A DNA stretch of 63,099 nucleotides from Pseudomonadota bacterium (GCA_021807565.1 JAKBCU010000001.1:1-63099); one strand, 5' to 3'; positions 36,601-45,111 are shown, counted from the first letter of the stretch. Numbers and translations: made by a program. The notes: a model not told the origin generated them from the sequence alone.

Positions 36601-37195
36601 TATGTCAAAAGAAAAGCATGATCAGCTATTAAAATTATATCAAATCAAATTTGATCGTTCAGAAGATTTATTTTCAAAAATACGTTCAAATATTCATTTA
36701 GTTTCATCTTCTATTCCATCAAATAAGCCGCATCATTTAAACACAACAAACAATAAAAAAAGCCAAGCTCATTCTCAAACACTTTCTGATAAAAATGACG
36801 AAGATAAGTCGATGGATGATGATCTGACTGCAGCTCAGTTACCTGGATATAAAAAATATCTAGCAAAACTCGATCAAATGGAAGCATTTTATAAGAATCA
36901 TGTTATTGATGATGAGGAAGATAGCAATCAAGAAGCGGATGAGGAAGTGAAAAGTATTATTGCATCAGGAAGTGATGAGGGAAGTGATGATGAAAATAGC
37001 CTAGAAAATGAAAGTGAATCTGATGAAGAAACAATTGAAGAAAGTATAGATGAGAGTGATGAGGAACAAGTTGTAAAGCATCATACTAATATTAAAGGGG
37101 TTTCTTCCAGCAGAAATCAATTTTTTAATAAACAACCCCAGTTTTCAAATGAAGACGATGAAGATCAAGTGATTAAAAAAGCCTATACACGTTGA
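33653..37195 (+). CDS. Large Deg9/HtrA-like serine protease with NLS-like signals; candidate nuclear effector
   Basis: This 1180-residue protein has no signal peptide. In order: a disordered N-terminus with two basic clusters (KKNKGEKNKKRK 28-39, PRKRIK 52-57) resembling nuclear localization signals; ten serines at 104-113; a unique region to about 470, with a segment at 347-393 (HRPEWLHAEGY, NLGAAPKWTNTEMMVLE) that recalls His-Me-finger nucleases; and a trypsin-like HtrA domain at about 535-735. The triad is His583 (NAHVV), Asp615 (CDLALLEI) and Ser693 (NPGNSGGP). PDZ domains follow, with Deg9-type wording (MPTYYLSSGIAFTPLSRNYL, 870-889). The tail from 1085 to 1172 is acidic with Ser-Asp-Glu runs. 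Ideal AAGGAG precedes ATG. Plant Deg9 and yeast Nma111 are nuclear Deg proteins of similar design. Host nuclear activity is inferred. Confidence 0.75.
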   Translation: MSNTRNDGSGTDNDINNNSEQIATEQLKKNKGEKNKKRKSDDVESPILDTLPRKRIKNPKEENTNLTSTVPSLDSIDESINNSKNTSQEKSNDHEKETKKIEISSSSSSSSSSDYLQLDGERVFSSKDFDHLTSNEYMRFLPNSKKIAHAVIVKQNNNREVAYQYALPSGGKDAPEIRPLINIEKINVFGMERYRASTPDQHTIMYAKRFIDAELKKDETKPDETIKLQIACFSPSKKEPFWGGKDKPTAIFSDNLKQSTQKELEKELKEIGVKSKGGAELIVDPVSVKERDAIKVRNPTQNVVMGESAKEAYENFLETMKAELHPDLKKVLKRSVEAKIKSAFYSNHRPEWLHAEGYGLTPLTKDPQQVSNLGAAPKWTNTEMMVLERIAKWFALNRPQSFITIKPYFEMLLDSELIKEIQFEVSIKENNRLIKFYQHINPFKEYPLFRKASDIAQGTAITYNLLNDIAPVSEHVIGARNPNSDAKPGSSSTAILKQPLSVSSTSAFSSVLPTHTLKNNEKAKNTLIMPTHLKYEKSLVQIITTYQEPNYDEPWFGTRVGSCTGSGSVISDQGKIYILTNAHVVENAVVIRVRLANDRKKKYEAIRKNISYQCDLALLEINDPEFLAIAKPLELGEMVNIQDKVSTIGFPMGGSEISVTKGVVSRIEVQDYAMSGLEMLQVQITAAINPGNSGGPVFSNGKIVGVAFQGYSHAQSLGYMIPTPIIQHFLIESLSKASYQGFPILPAQFQTLENPSLRQHYGMKEEQSGIRVTSIDCLSDAYKKLQTDDIVLEIDSLSISNEGTVDIPGIGSCINMLHVTHMKYIGDSVMLKVLRMNQDTKKAEIKDIEVILDHVPLKGKKVPEMEHDKMPTYYLSSGIAFTPLSRNYLDGKGSDLDEYYVLEEGCRLADLQKKTPNEQIVVINDILDCKETEGYETYVNSIVKEVNGKVINHINDVIEAMEKNKDPVHVITTGGRIKIIVTNMSKEKHDQLLKLYQIKFDRSEDLFSKIRSNIHLVSSSIPSNKPHHLNTTNNKKSQAHSQTLSDKNDEDKSMDDDLTAAQLPGYKKYLAKLDQMEAFYKNHVIDDEEDSNQEADEEVKSIIASGSDEGSDDENSLENESESDEETIEESIDESDEEQVVKHHTNIKGVSSSRNQFFNKQPQFSNEDDEDQVIKKAYTR

Positions 37196-37217
37196 AGGTA
37201 TGCCTGTAGTTTAAACG

Positions 37218-37250
37218 ACCCCTTTATGATTAAAAATAGAGGGGTTTTTA
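37218..37250 (+). terminator. Intrinsic terminator after the Deg9-like gene
   Basis: ACCCCT (37218-37223) pairs with AGGGGT (37240-37245) across a 16-base AT-rich loop, followed directly by TTTTA. It lies 23 bases past the stop. The next gene begins right behind it, so the two may be separately or only partly co-transcribed. Confidence 0.65.
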
Positions 37251-37268
37251 TTGGAGATTCGCATTCAT

Positions 37269-39011
37269 ATGTTAGCCAGAAACAATACTATATCAGTATC
37301 GGAATCCCAATCGATTCTTGATATGTTGCAGTTAATATCATTTGATACATGGGTTGTGCTTGATATAGATAATACTGTGATGGAACCCCAATTTGAACTG
37401 GGTAGCGATCAGTGGTTTACAAAGCTCATAGAGCATGCGTGCTCGCTGTCTCCCAATAATACTATCGATGCTGTTACATCAGTTATTGCCATTTATCAAG
37501 CAGTACAACATCATGTGTCCACAAAACCTGTGGAATCTCAAGTGGTATTCTTAATTAATGCATTGCAAGATAGCGGTATTCCCTTACTTGCTTTGACAGC
37601 TCGCGATGGTACTCTCATCGAAACGACATGTCGTCAATTGAATGAGATTGGCATTGATTTTTCAAGAAAGTTAACTTCGTATGATTCCAGCATTCAGTTG
37701 GGAACTCATGAAAACAATAGGTCTATTTTTCAGGGAAACATTATATTCTGTGGCGGGAATGATAAAGGCCAATGTTTAAAGGAATTATTGAAGCGATATC
37801 AGATTTTGCCACGTCATATTGTTATGGTAGATGATAAAGAAAAACATTTAATGCATGTAAAAGAAGCGGTTCTTAGCTTGGGTATACGTTTTAATGGATT
37901 ACGGTATAGTTTTTTAGATAACAAAGTGAAAATGCTTGATATGCAACGAGCTCATGTGCAGTTAACGCATTTAAAAAATAAACTTCCTAATCATGTTCAA
38001 ACTATGATAAGTGAATTAAAGTTAAGTGTTGAGGTTGATGCACCCAATCTCACCCAACATTCAGAAACTTTTTCCAATACTGTATTAAAAAACTTAAAAA
38101 AGAGAAAACTTCCCATTGCAACTGATATAGAACACAAAAGATCCCAAAAAACGCCTAACCCATTACCCTTTTTTCTATCCAGAACGAATACAAAAAATGC
38201 CATAGCTGTTTATGGTGATAAAGAGACTCTTTTTTTTGGCAATGCTTATGTGATGTTGACTCATCAAACGCCTTTCCAGCCTTATGCAAAATTAAGTTGC
38301 CGTGGTTATAATCGTGAAACTATTTTAATTGATTGTGAATCAAGTCAGTTAAAGAAATTTTTTTCTGAATATTTATCAGTTTATTATAATACAGTTAATA
38401 ATGAGTCTGCTACTCAACCATTAGATAAAGAGTCCATCGACATGGTATTATTAGATCCATATCATGTTGAAGTCATGACAGATTTGCTCAATTTTATTAA
38501 AAAACGGTTTGCCGTGATCACAGAGGAAGAACTCGCTTCTTTAATTCAAGAAAAATATAACCTACATCAGCCTCGTGCTGCTGAAAACATCATCCCATTG
38601 GAATGGTTTTTGCAACATGGAGTGGGTTTTTGTCGGCATCAAGCATTGGCAACCGCGTATGTATTAGCCCAGCTTGTTCAGTATCATGCAGAAAAACAGG
38701 GGAACTCATTTCATGATAAAACAAGTCACATTTTTCGTTTTCGTACTCAATTGCAAGCGTTAGACAAGGTTGATAAAAAGGTTTCTCATGCCATGGTTGT
38801 TTACCAAGCAGCAAATGGGCATTATTACCTGCTAGATTCTACAAGAAAAACATGTTTAGTGGTTGATCTCTCTGAGCTTACCCCAGATGCCAAGCAAACC
38901 TTAAAAGAATCTTATTATCCATTTGATAGTGATCTTCTTGTTCAGCAATTAACGGAGGCATACTCTATTTCAGCTCAAGTGGAGTCGGTTATGTCGCCAT
39001 TTCACCGGTAG
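37269..39011 (+). CDS. HAD-like (DUF2608) protein fused to a transglutaminase-like domain
   Basis: Two domains in 580 residues. The N-terminal HAD phosphatase-like domain (DUF2608 type, known from Legionella and Chlamydia) has the DxDxT motif in VVLDIDNTVMEP (Asp32, Asp34), ALTARDG, FCGGNDKGQCLKELL and VMVDDKEKHL. After a basic linker, a second domain at about 440-540 carries Cys455 (GVGFCRHQALATAYVLAQL), His507 (SHAMVVYQ) and Asp523 (YYLLDSTR), the Cys-His-Asp order of transglutaminase/papain-like folds. The frame also opens at a TTG at 37251; ATG 37269 has GGAG 12 bases upstream, so the start is uncertain. There is no signal peptide. Functions are inferred from motifs; it follows the Deg9-like gene and may serve with it. 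Confidence 0.7.
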   Translation: MLARNNTISVSESQSILDMLQLISFDTWVVLDIDNTVMEPQFELGSDQWFTKLIEHACSLSPNNTIDAVTSVIAIYQAVQHHVSTKPVESQVVFLINALQDSGIPLLALTARDGTLIETTCRQLNEIGIDFSRKLTSYDSSIQLGTHENNRSIFQGNIIFCGGNDKGQCLKELLKRYQILPRHIVMVDDKEKHLMHVKEAVLSLGIRFNGLRYSFLDNKVKMLDMQRAHVQLTHLKNKLPNHVQTMISELKLSVEVDAPNLTQHSETFSNTVLKNLKKRKLPIATDIEHKRSQKTPNPLPFFLSRTNTKNAIAVYGDKETLFFGNAYVMLTHQTPFQPYAKLSCRGYNRETILIDCESSQLKKFFSEYLSVYYNTVNNESATQPLDKESIDMVLLDPYHVEVMTDLLNFIKKRFAVITEEELASLIQEKYNLHQPRAAENIIPLEWFLQHGVGFCRHQALATAYVLAQLVQYHAEKQGNSFHDKTSHIFRFRTQLQALDKVDKKVSHAMVVYQAANGHYYLLDSTRKTCLVVDLSELTPDAKQTLKESYYPFDSDLLVQQLTEAYSISAQVESVMSPFHR

Positions 39012-39028
39012 CTTTCAAAATTATAGGT

Positions 39029-39727
39029 TCATTTACCAAAAGTTTGTCGAATATAGAGGATAGCATTACTTAAATCTTCTTTGGTCAGGCTAGCGTTACC
39101 CCCTTTTGGCGGCATTGCCATGGGTGAACCCGGAGATTGATAACCATTCATGGCATGTTCAAGTAACACGCTATCTGATTGGTTGAGGGGGCCATTTTTT
39201 TTGGTAAAATCAGGTGCCGCTGGTATCGTTCCCTTGCCATTCGCACCATGACAACTAACGCACGTTTGAAGATACACGGTTTTACCCGATTTAAGTTGCA
39301 ACGTACTGCTCGTTTGCTGTTGAGATTGCTTAGCAGTCCCACCGGTGTGGCCTTGAGTCGATAGAGGAGTTGAGCCGGTTGTTGTTTTCATTTTAGTATT
39401 GACAGCAGGTGTTTTGGTTTCTTCGGGTAGAGTGGGTTGGTGAGGGGTTGCACTTTGTGTTAAGAAAGCCAGAATATCCTTTGCTTCTTGGCCTGTTAGC
39501 CCTGCTTGTATACGCATGTGCTGCATAATCACATGCCAAGATCGAGGTGAATATTCGGTGGGTGAGCGATAGTTATGGCAACGAGTGCAATTATTTTTCC
39601 ACAGTGTGACACCACGAGCAGCATCTCCTGTGGTAGTTTGGCTATCGCCATAAGCATAGTTTAAAACAGCTCCGTGAAAGCATAGTATTCCAGTGAGTAG
39701 TAAACAGGTCACTCGACTTAATTGCAT
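39029..39727 (-). CDS. Dihaem cytochrome c
   Basis: A periplasmic electron-transfer protein. A signal peptide (about residues 1-28) is followed by two haem sites, CTRCH at 47-51 and CVSCH at 156-160, joined by a Pro/Thr/Gln-rich linker. MAMPPKGG near the end supplies a likely axial Met of the second haem. It begins 18 bases after the porin-like gene on the same strand, so the pair is probably one operon. Confidence 0.88.
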   Translation of the reverse strand: MQLSRVTCLLLTGILCFHGAVLNYAYGDSQTTTGDAARGVTLWKNNCTRCHNYRSPTEYSPRSWHVIMQHMRIQAGLTGQEAKDILAFLTQSATPHQPTLPEETKTPAVNTKMKTTTGSTPLSTQGHTGGTAKQSQQQTSSTLQLKSGKTVYLQTCVSCHGANGKGTIPAAPDFTKKNGPLNQSDSVLLEHAMNGYQSPGSPMAMPPKGGNASLTKEDLSNAILYIRQTFGK

Positions 39728-39745
39728 AAATTGATTCCTTGTTAT

Positions 39746-40861
39746 TTAAAAACCCAATACTAGCTGGATTAAGAATAGATTGACATTCGTATCTGAGCCA
39801 GTTTGTCCATGATTCATTTCATATTCTGCTTGCGCGGCAATGCTAGGAGCAAACCAGTAGTCAAGACCCAAAGCAACTTGTCCTTGCTGTTGGCTCGAAA
39901 TAGGTGATGTAAATTTTCCGTAGCGCAGTACAGGCTCCCATTGAGTAGAGGGAATCCAATAAGCGGCTTGTAAATACCAGGCTTTCCATCGTTCTGCTTG
40001 TGGAACGATACTTCCTGATTGATGACTGATCTGTTGCTGAATGATTTCAGCACGCAGGTCTAAACGATTATCCCACTTATAAGACACATCGGCCCCAAAT
40101 GCATTATAGTGTCGACCCTTCTGCAGCAGGGTATTGCTGTTAGCGTTATCGAGAAGTGCTAACTTACCTCCTGCAACGGAGACGCCTATTTCTAATTGAG
40201 GGATCGGTAAAAAACCTAACCTACCACCTAGCACATAGTTACCGTCATTCGCTATAGTACCATCGGTACTGATATGGTCTATGACTGCATTTGTCGTATC
40301 CACGAACGCTTGAGGACCATTTGATATATATGCAATATAGTTCACATGCGACTGACTCAATAATGGAAAACCGCCTTGTAATTGGATTCCTATCGTTGCT
40401 TGTGGAGCAGCTTGATCACTATTGAACCCCACAGGAGCGTCGGCTAACCTATTTATCCATGCCGGCGATAGATTTTGCACAAAGTATCCGAGCGGACTAT
40501 CAAATTTACCTGCTCCAAACACAGCATTATTATTGAAAAGCAGATTGAGATTAGCATAATTGAGGCTGGTTTGTGTGTTGCCCGCATCATCGAGTGAAAA
40601 ATCGATGGCAGACCGCAAAAACAGCAAGTCTTTATAACTCACAAGAACAATTGGATTGAAATCCAGAAGATTAAATGAGCCATTATTTGCAGACGGCTTG
40701 CTGTAGCCAGCACTTGCACCACCCACGAGCAATGTTGTGATATCAGGTACTTGCCAAGGTAAAGTGGTATGGATGTCTGTTGAATCATCCGCCACGGCGA
40801 TTGAGAGAGGAAAACTACTACAGATAATTAGAACAAGCAAAATCCTTCTTACTATTTTCAT
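39746..40861 (-). CDS. Outer-membrane porin-like protein
   Basis: A 371-residue beta-barrel with signal peptide (MKIVRRILLVLIICSSFPLS, then IAVADD) and many amphipathic strands (YANLNLLFNNNAVFGAGKF, LDLRAEIIQQQI, ALGLDYWFAPSIAAQAEYEM), ending in a terminal Phe (IQLVLGF). It resembles the phosphate-porin/DUF3138-like barrels of gammaproteobacteria; the substrate is unknown. The frame opens at 40909, but AAGGA 10 bases before the ATG at 40861 and the signal peptide decide the start. The cytochrome gene follows it. Confidence 0.78.
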   Translation of the reverse strand: MKIVRRILLVLIICSSFPLSIAVADDSTDIHTTLPWQVPDITTLLVGGASAGYSKPSANNGSFNLLDFNPIVLVSYKDLLFLRSAIDFSLDDAGNTQTSLNYANLNLLFNNNAVFGAGKFDSPLGYFVQNLSPAWINRLADAPVGFNSDQAAPQATIGIQLQGGFPLLSQSHVNYIAYISNGPQAFVDTTNAVIDHISTDGTIANDGNYVLGGRLGFLPIPQLEIGVSVAGGKLALLDNANSNTLLQKGRHYNAFGADVSYKWDNRLDLRAEIIQQQISHQSGSIVPQAERWKAWYLQAAYWIPSTQWEPVLRYGKFTSPISSQQQGQVALGLDYWFAPSIAAQAEYEMNHGQTGSDTNVNLFLIQLVLGF

Positions 40862-41155
40862 GCGATGAACAATCCTTATCGATCCGCTAAATAAAGAAAA
40901 TCTTGCCATTATAAGGCACGACCCTATTTATTTGCAAGAACTTGGTTTTCGAAACACATGACTTCTTTTTTTGAGGCAAAACGACAGAAATCGCATACTA
41001 AAACAGAGCTTGAGTTAAAAGATACGGCACCCAGCATTCTCGCATTACTCATGAGTCGTTGGCATGGCTTCGATATTAAGTTTTTTTATGGTTGGTGCGA
41101 TGCTATTGTGGTTTGTTCACAAACCGCAACAACGCCTGGGATGAGCTATTATGTG

Positions 41156-41641
41156 CTAGTGGAATAGTATAACAAAATGCGTTGGTTTATTGGTCATGAG
41201 ATAAAAAACGATTACTAATAAAGTAAAAGCTGGGATACCTAACAACCACCAAATTCTGAAATATGTTTTATACTCATCAGGTAAAGAAATAGTATTTGCT
41301 GATGCAAAGATTGCTAAATCACGACACCGTATTTGTAGCCACACAACGGGTACCCAGCATACACCTGCAATGACATAGCTTAAAATGGACGCTAATACCC
41401 AAAAACTTAATAGAGAATATCCTTTCAGATAAATTAAAATAAACCCTGTCATGGCTTGAATAACTCCAGATGTTAATGTGAATAACCAATCTCCTATGAC
41501 AACTTCAGTAGTTGCTTTTGCAATTAATTTTGTATCCTTTTGTAAATTGGCATATAACATATAAAAGGCTGTCCCCAAGCCAGTTCCAAATAGAACAGAA
41601 GCACTTATGATGTGAATTATTTTAATCCATACATATAACAT
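41156..41641 (-). CDS. DUF2269-family integral membrane protein
   Basis: A 161-residue protein with four membrane helices and the DUF2269 words IKIIHIISASVLFGTGLGTAFYM, VVIGDWLFTLTSGVIQ and FRIWWLLGIPAF. Function of the family is unknown. It directly follows the SDR/DoxX gene (1-base overlap) and pairs with a second DUF2269-like gene upstream, forming a three-gene module. Confidence 0.8.
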   Translation of the reverse strand: MLYVWIKIIHIISASVLFGTGLGTAFYMLYANLQKDTKLIAKATTEVVIGDWLFTLTSGVIQAMTGFILIYLKGYSLLSFWVLASILSYVIAGVCWVPVVWLQIRCRDLAIFASANTISLPDEYKTYFRIWWLLGIPAFTLLVIVFYLMTNKPTHFVILFH

Positions 41642-42927
41642 TATCGCTCACTCTCTAATGCCATCATGATCAAAATTGCCGTAAACAAAGGAATATTTTT
41701 TGCCATTGGAGCAAATGGATGTAGCCAATACTCCGGTAGTAAAAACGAAATGAATAGTGTGTAAACAAAAATCAAAGCACATTCTATGGAACCAATAATG
41801 AGTAATCTAAAATTCAATAAAGTGGCTAAACCCAGTACGATATCTATTCCACTTAACAGATATAAAAACAACGATTGTAATGAGGTAGGAATCTGTGCTT
41901 TTGTCATGAGATCAATGCTTATTGGTAATGTCCATGGAATCAAGCTGATGACGCCAGAAAATATCCATATAAATCCAATACTCAACCTTAATAGGGGTCT
42001 TAAAAAATAAAGTCGCGCATGCCAACGATCTTGTACACTACTCACCATTCCATTCAAACCGTCTGTAAAACTTCGTGGTTTAAAATGAATAATGTCTTGT
42101 AAGGTTTTTTCTTGTGATTCTGTTGCAATGTTATCAACAGACATCATTTTAATTCCAGTGTCACTCATGGGAGAATTTGGAATAAAATTTCCTAATTTGG
42201 CTCCTATATGAATAAGACTATCGGGTATAGAAATAGCATAGGCTTTTTTAAAACCAAGCCAATTACGCAATTTCAGTAATATCTGTTTTATAGTAAGCTT
42301 TTCAGACCCCACCGCACAAAGTAGTTGTTTTCCAGGTAAAGTTAAAGCGTTTTCTACAATTTGGGTTAAATCGTCGGTATGGATGGGTTGTTGTAATTGC
42401 GTCGCGCGTCCGGGCAAAGGAATAATAAAGGGTAATCCAACTAATCCGCGAAACAAAGAGGTTCCACCATAAGATCCTTTCCCGTAGACAAGTCCTGGAC
42501 GAATAATAGTAGATGCTATGTCAAGTGATTGGATATATTCTTCAATAGTTAATTTACTTGTTGCATATAATACATTAACTTTATCAACTCCTAAGGCTGA
42601 GATATGAATAATTTTTTTTATATTCATTTTAGTACAAGCATCAAAAAGTGCTTTGGGTGTTTCGTAATGGATATTCCACATGGTTTTTTCTTTAGTTGTC
42701 TGAAACACACCAACGCAATTAATAACGGCATCAATATCTTTTAAATGAGGTAGCCAATGTTCTAGAGTGATGGCTTTTGCAAAATCCATTTTAATACTTC
42801 GAGAATGGGGAACATTTTTAAGTAAATGACTATGCACACAAGCAATCATGTCATGACCAGACATCGCCAGTTTAGCAATAATTTCTCTTGCTATAAATCC
42901 ATTGGCACCAGTCATTAAAATTCGCAT
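41641..42927 (-). CDS. NAD-dependent epimerase/SDR fused to a DoxX-like membrane domain
   Basis: The N-terminal atypical short-chain dehydrogenase domain binds NAD(P) through TGANGFIAREI (residues 5-15); a YATSKLTIEEYI segment carries the Tyr-X3-Lys pair, and VINCVGVFQTT follows the family. The last 130 residues form about four membrane helices of the DoxX-like type. GGAA six bases before the ATG at 42927 favours this start; an ATG at 42933 overlaps the upstream stop as ATGA and is equally possible. The substrate is unknown. Confidence 0.82.
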   Translation of the reverse strand: MRILMTGANGFIAREIIAKLAMSGHDMIACVHSHLLKNVPHSRSIKMDFAKAITLEHWLPHLKDIDAVINCVGVFQTTKEKTMWNIHYETPKALFDACTKMNIKKIIHISALGVDKVNVLYATSKLTIEEYIQSLDIASTIIRPGLVYGKGSYGGTSLFRGLVGLPFIIPLPGRATQLQQPIHTDDLTQIVENALTLPGKQLLCAVGSEKLTIKQILLKLRNWLGFKKAYAISIPDSLIHIGAKLGNFIPNSPMSDTGIKMMSVDNIATESQEKTLQDIIHFKPRSFTDGLNGMVSSVQDRWHARLYFLRPLLRLSIGFIWIFSGVISLIPWTLPISIDLMTKAQIPTSLQSLFLYLLSGIDIVLGLATLLNFRLLIIGSIECALIFVYTLFISFLLPEYWLHPFAPMAKNIPLFTAILIMMALESER

Positions 42928-42929
42928 AG

Positions 42930-43370
42930 TCATTTCCGAAATAAAAAAGCAAACCATGTGCTTTGTGTAACAGCGTCATGAATAATAATAACAAAAATTA
43001 AAATCATCATAACATTTAGAAAATAAAAAATCCTTAAAACAGTTGGTGAAATGTCTGTTTTAGAAAGATAAAACAGTTTTATCAGTAAAATACTTATCCA
43101 TAATACAACAACGGTTCCGAAAGCATGATAAGCAACGAATATCCACGGTATTGCCAATGCGAAGTGCCCAGCAGAAACAAGCTTTATAGCAGTTGCAAAT
43201 TGAATAAGTATAATAAAAAAAATTATTCCATCGCCAAAATAACTCGTCTTTAAAGAATAATGGATTAGAGAGCGATCGCTCTTTTTAATACTACGTGTAA
43301 TGTAAAAAAATGCGGCAATCATTATACCAAGGAAAGTGGTTCCACCAATTAAATGAAGAAATTTGAACAT
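42930..43370 (-). CDS. DUF2269-like membrane protein (second copy)
   Basis: A 146-residue, four-helix membrane protein resembling DUF2269 (HLIGGTTFLGIMIAAFFYITR, LKTSYFGDGIIFFIILIQF). It is the first gene of the module DUF2269-like, SDR/DoxX, DUF2269. Low GC and many Ile/Phe codons set the module apart from neighbours. It starts 133 bases downstream of the tRNA-Val(CAC) 3' end. Confidence 0.75.
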   Translation of the reverse strand: MFKFLHLIGGTTFLGIMIAAFFYITRSIKKSDRSLIHYSLKTSYFGDGIIFFIILIQFATAIKLVSAGHFALAIPWIFVAYHAFGTVVVLWISILLIKLFYLSKTDISPTVLRIFYFLNVMMILIFVIIIHDAVTQSTWFAFLFRK

Positions 43371-43503
43371 GTTTCGAAGTCTTTTCTGTTTTTTAATGAA
43401 TGAGTGTAATATCAGGTTTAATTTGAGTGCAATAAAGTACTCGAGCTATTCCCTTTTGTCCCATGATTCTACTCCACTATATCCTATAACCAATTGATTC
43501 TAC

Positions 43504-43578
43504 TGGTGGGTGATAGTGGGGTCGAACCACTGGCCCCTGCCGTGTGAAGGCAGTGCTCTACCGCTGAGCTAATCACCC
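43504..43578 (-). tRNA. tRNA-Val(CAC)
   Basis: The minus strand folds to a full cloverleaf: acceptor GGGTGAT/ATCACCC, D-arm GCTCAGCGGTAGAGC, anticodon stem CTGCC/GGCAG with loop TTCACAC (anticodon CAC, valine GTG codons) and T-loop GGTTCGACCCC. The CCA end is encoded. An excellent promoter precedes it. Confidence 0.95.
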
Positions 43579-43589
43579 GAAGGCCGGTA

Positions 43590-43618
43590 ATTGTATTTTG
43601 CAATCCAGTCTGGGTCAA
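43590..43618 (-). promoter_or_regulatory. Sigma-70 promoter of tRNA-Val(CAC)
   Basis: On the minus strand TTGACC (-35), a 17-base spacer and TACAAT (-10) lie 11 bases before the tRNA 5' end. This is the standard layout of a strong tRNA promoter. It overlaps the leader of gltX on the other strand. Confidence 0.75.
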
Positions 43619-43665
43619 TCTATACTTCACGTTTATTCTCATTACTAAAAAACAAAAGGGTAGAT

Positions 43666-45060
43666 ATGACTGTTGCAACTCGATTTGCGCCTAGCCCAAC
43701 CGGTTATTTACATGTCGGTGGAGCCAGAACGGCTCTTTATTGCTGGCTGTATGCTCGTAAAACTCAAGGAAAATTTATTTTACGCATTGAAGACACTGAT
43801 TTAGAACGATCGACGCAAGCCTCTGTACAAGCCATTCTCGATGCGATGGATTGGTTAAACTTAGATTACGATGAAGGGCCTTATTATCAAACCAAACGGT
43901 TTGAGCGTTATCATCAAGTCATTTTGCAACTCGTAAAAGAAAATAAGGCGTATCGTTGTTACTGCTCAAAGGAACGATTAGACCAATTGCGCGAACATCA
44001 AATGGCTAATAAAGAAAAGCCTCGTTATGATGGACATTGTCGTCATGTACAACACAAAGAAACAGGTAGTTTTGTGGTGCGTTTTCGCAATCCTGAAACA
44101 GGCATCGTTGAATTTGATGATTTAATTCGTGGCAAATTGATTGTAGATAATGCTGAACTAGATGACTTAATTATTGCGCGTAGTGATGGCTCGCCCACGT
44201 ATAATTTTACGGTTGTTGTCGATGATTGGGATATGCAGATCACACATGTGATTCGTGGTGATGACCATATTAATAATACACCAAGACAAATTAATATCTT
44301 GCGCGCATTGGGTGCTACACCGCCTTTATATGCTCATGTTCCGATGATTTTAGGTAGTGATGGTAAGCGTCTTTCTAAACGTCATGGTGCAGTGAGTGTG
44401 ATGCAATATCGCGAAGAAGGCTTTTTACCTCAAGCGTTATTAAATTATTTGGTACGTCTGGGTTGGTCGCACGGGGATCAAGAAATATTTTCGATCAAAG
44501 AGTTAGTGACTTTATTTGAAATTCAGGATATTCATAAAGCGCCTGCGGCATTTAATGACGAAAAACTACGTTGGCTTAATCAACACTATATCAAAACCAG
44601 CAATCCTCACTCTATTGCCAAAGAATTAACCTGGCATATGGAGCAATTAGAAATCAATATCAACCAAGGACCTCCCTTAGTTGAATTAGTAAAAATTCAA
44701 GCGGAGCGTGCCAAAACGCTGCGAGAGATGGCGGAAAAAAGTCGTTACTTTTATACGGATGAGGTGACGTATCATGCGGATGCTGTTGCGAAACATATGA
44801 CGCTCGATGCGAAACAGATTTTGCAAGACGTTATATTGGCATTGAGTCAGTTAACCGAATGGCACAAAGAAGCCATCCATGAGGTCATCCTCGCGGTCTC
44901 AGAAAAATTAACCATGAAATTAGGAAAAGTAGCACAACCTATTCGAGTTGCGGTCACAGGAGATACCATTTCTCCTCCCATTGATGCCACGTTACAATTG
45001 CTAGGACGTGAGAGAGTATTGAAACGATTACGCACAGCGGTGCAGACATTGTTTTACTGA
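43666..45060 (+). CDS. gltX: Glutamyl-tRNA synthetase
   Basis: This class I synthetase charges tRNA-Glu, and in species that carry GatCAB often also mischarges tRNA-Gln. The HIGH region reads [18 protein letters not shown], and KMSKS is GKRLSKRHG. It is the 464-residue discriminating/non-discriminating size. The frame opens at 43591, but AAGGG before the ATG at 43666 and the usual N-terminus [13 protein letters not shown] decide the start. GatCAB is present 5 kb downstream. Confidence 0.97.
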   Translation: MTVATRFAPSPTGYLHVGGARTALYCWLYARKTQGKFILRIEDTDLERSTQASVQAILDAMDWLNLDYDEGPYYQTKRFERYHQVILQLVKENKAYRCYCSKERLDQLREHQMANKEKPRYDGHCRHVQHKETGSFVVRFRNPETGIVEFDDLIRGKLIVDNAELDDLIIARSDGSPTYNFTVVVDDWDMQITHVIRGDDHINNTPRQINILRALGATPPLYAHVPMILGSDGKRLSKRHGAVSVMQYREEGFLPQALLNYLVRLGWSHGDQEIFSIKELVTLFEIQDIHKAPAAFNDEKLRWLNQHYIKTSNPHSIAKELTWHMEQLEININQGPPLVELVKIQAERAKTLREMAEKSRYFYTDEVTYHADAVAKHMTLDAKQILQDVILALSQLTEWHKEAIHEVILAVSEKLTMKLGKVAQPIRVAVTGDTISPPIDATLQLLGRERVLKRLRTAVQTLFY

Positions 45061-45111
45061 TAATGCAAATGAGTTGCTAAAGGGCTCGATGATATTAGCC
45101 ACTCCAAGTCA

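Noticed and set aside
40958-41167. 69-residue ORF after the porin-like gene (MTSFFEAKRQKSH onward)
   Set aside because: No ribosome site before ATG, no recognisable family and overlap with the DUF2269 gene at its end. It could be a small gene or a remnant, but the support is too thin to list.
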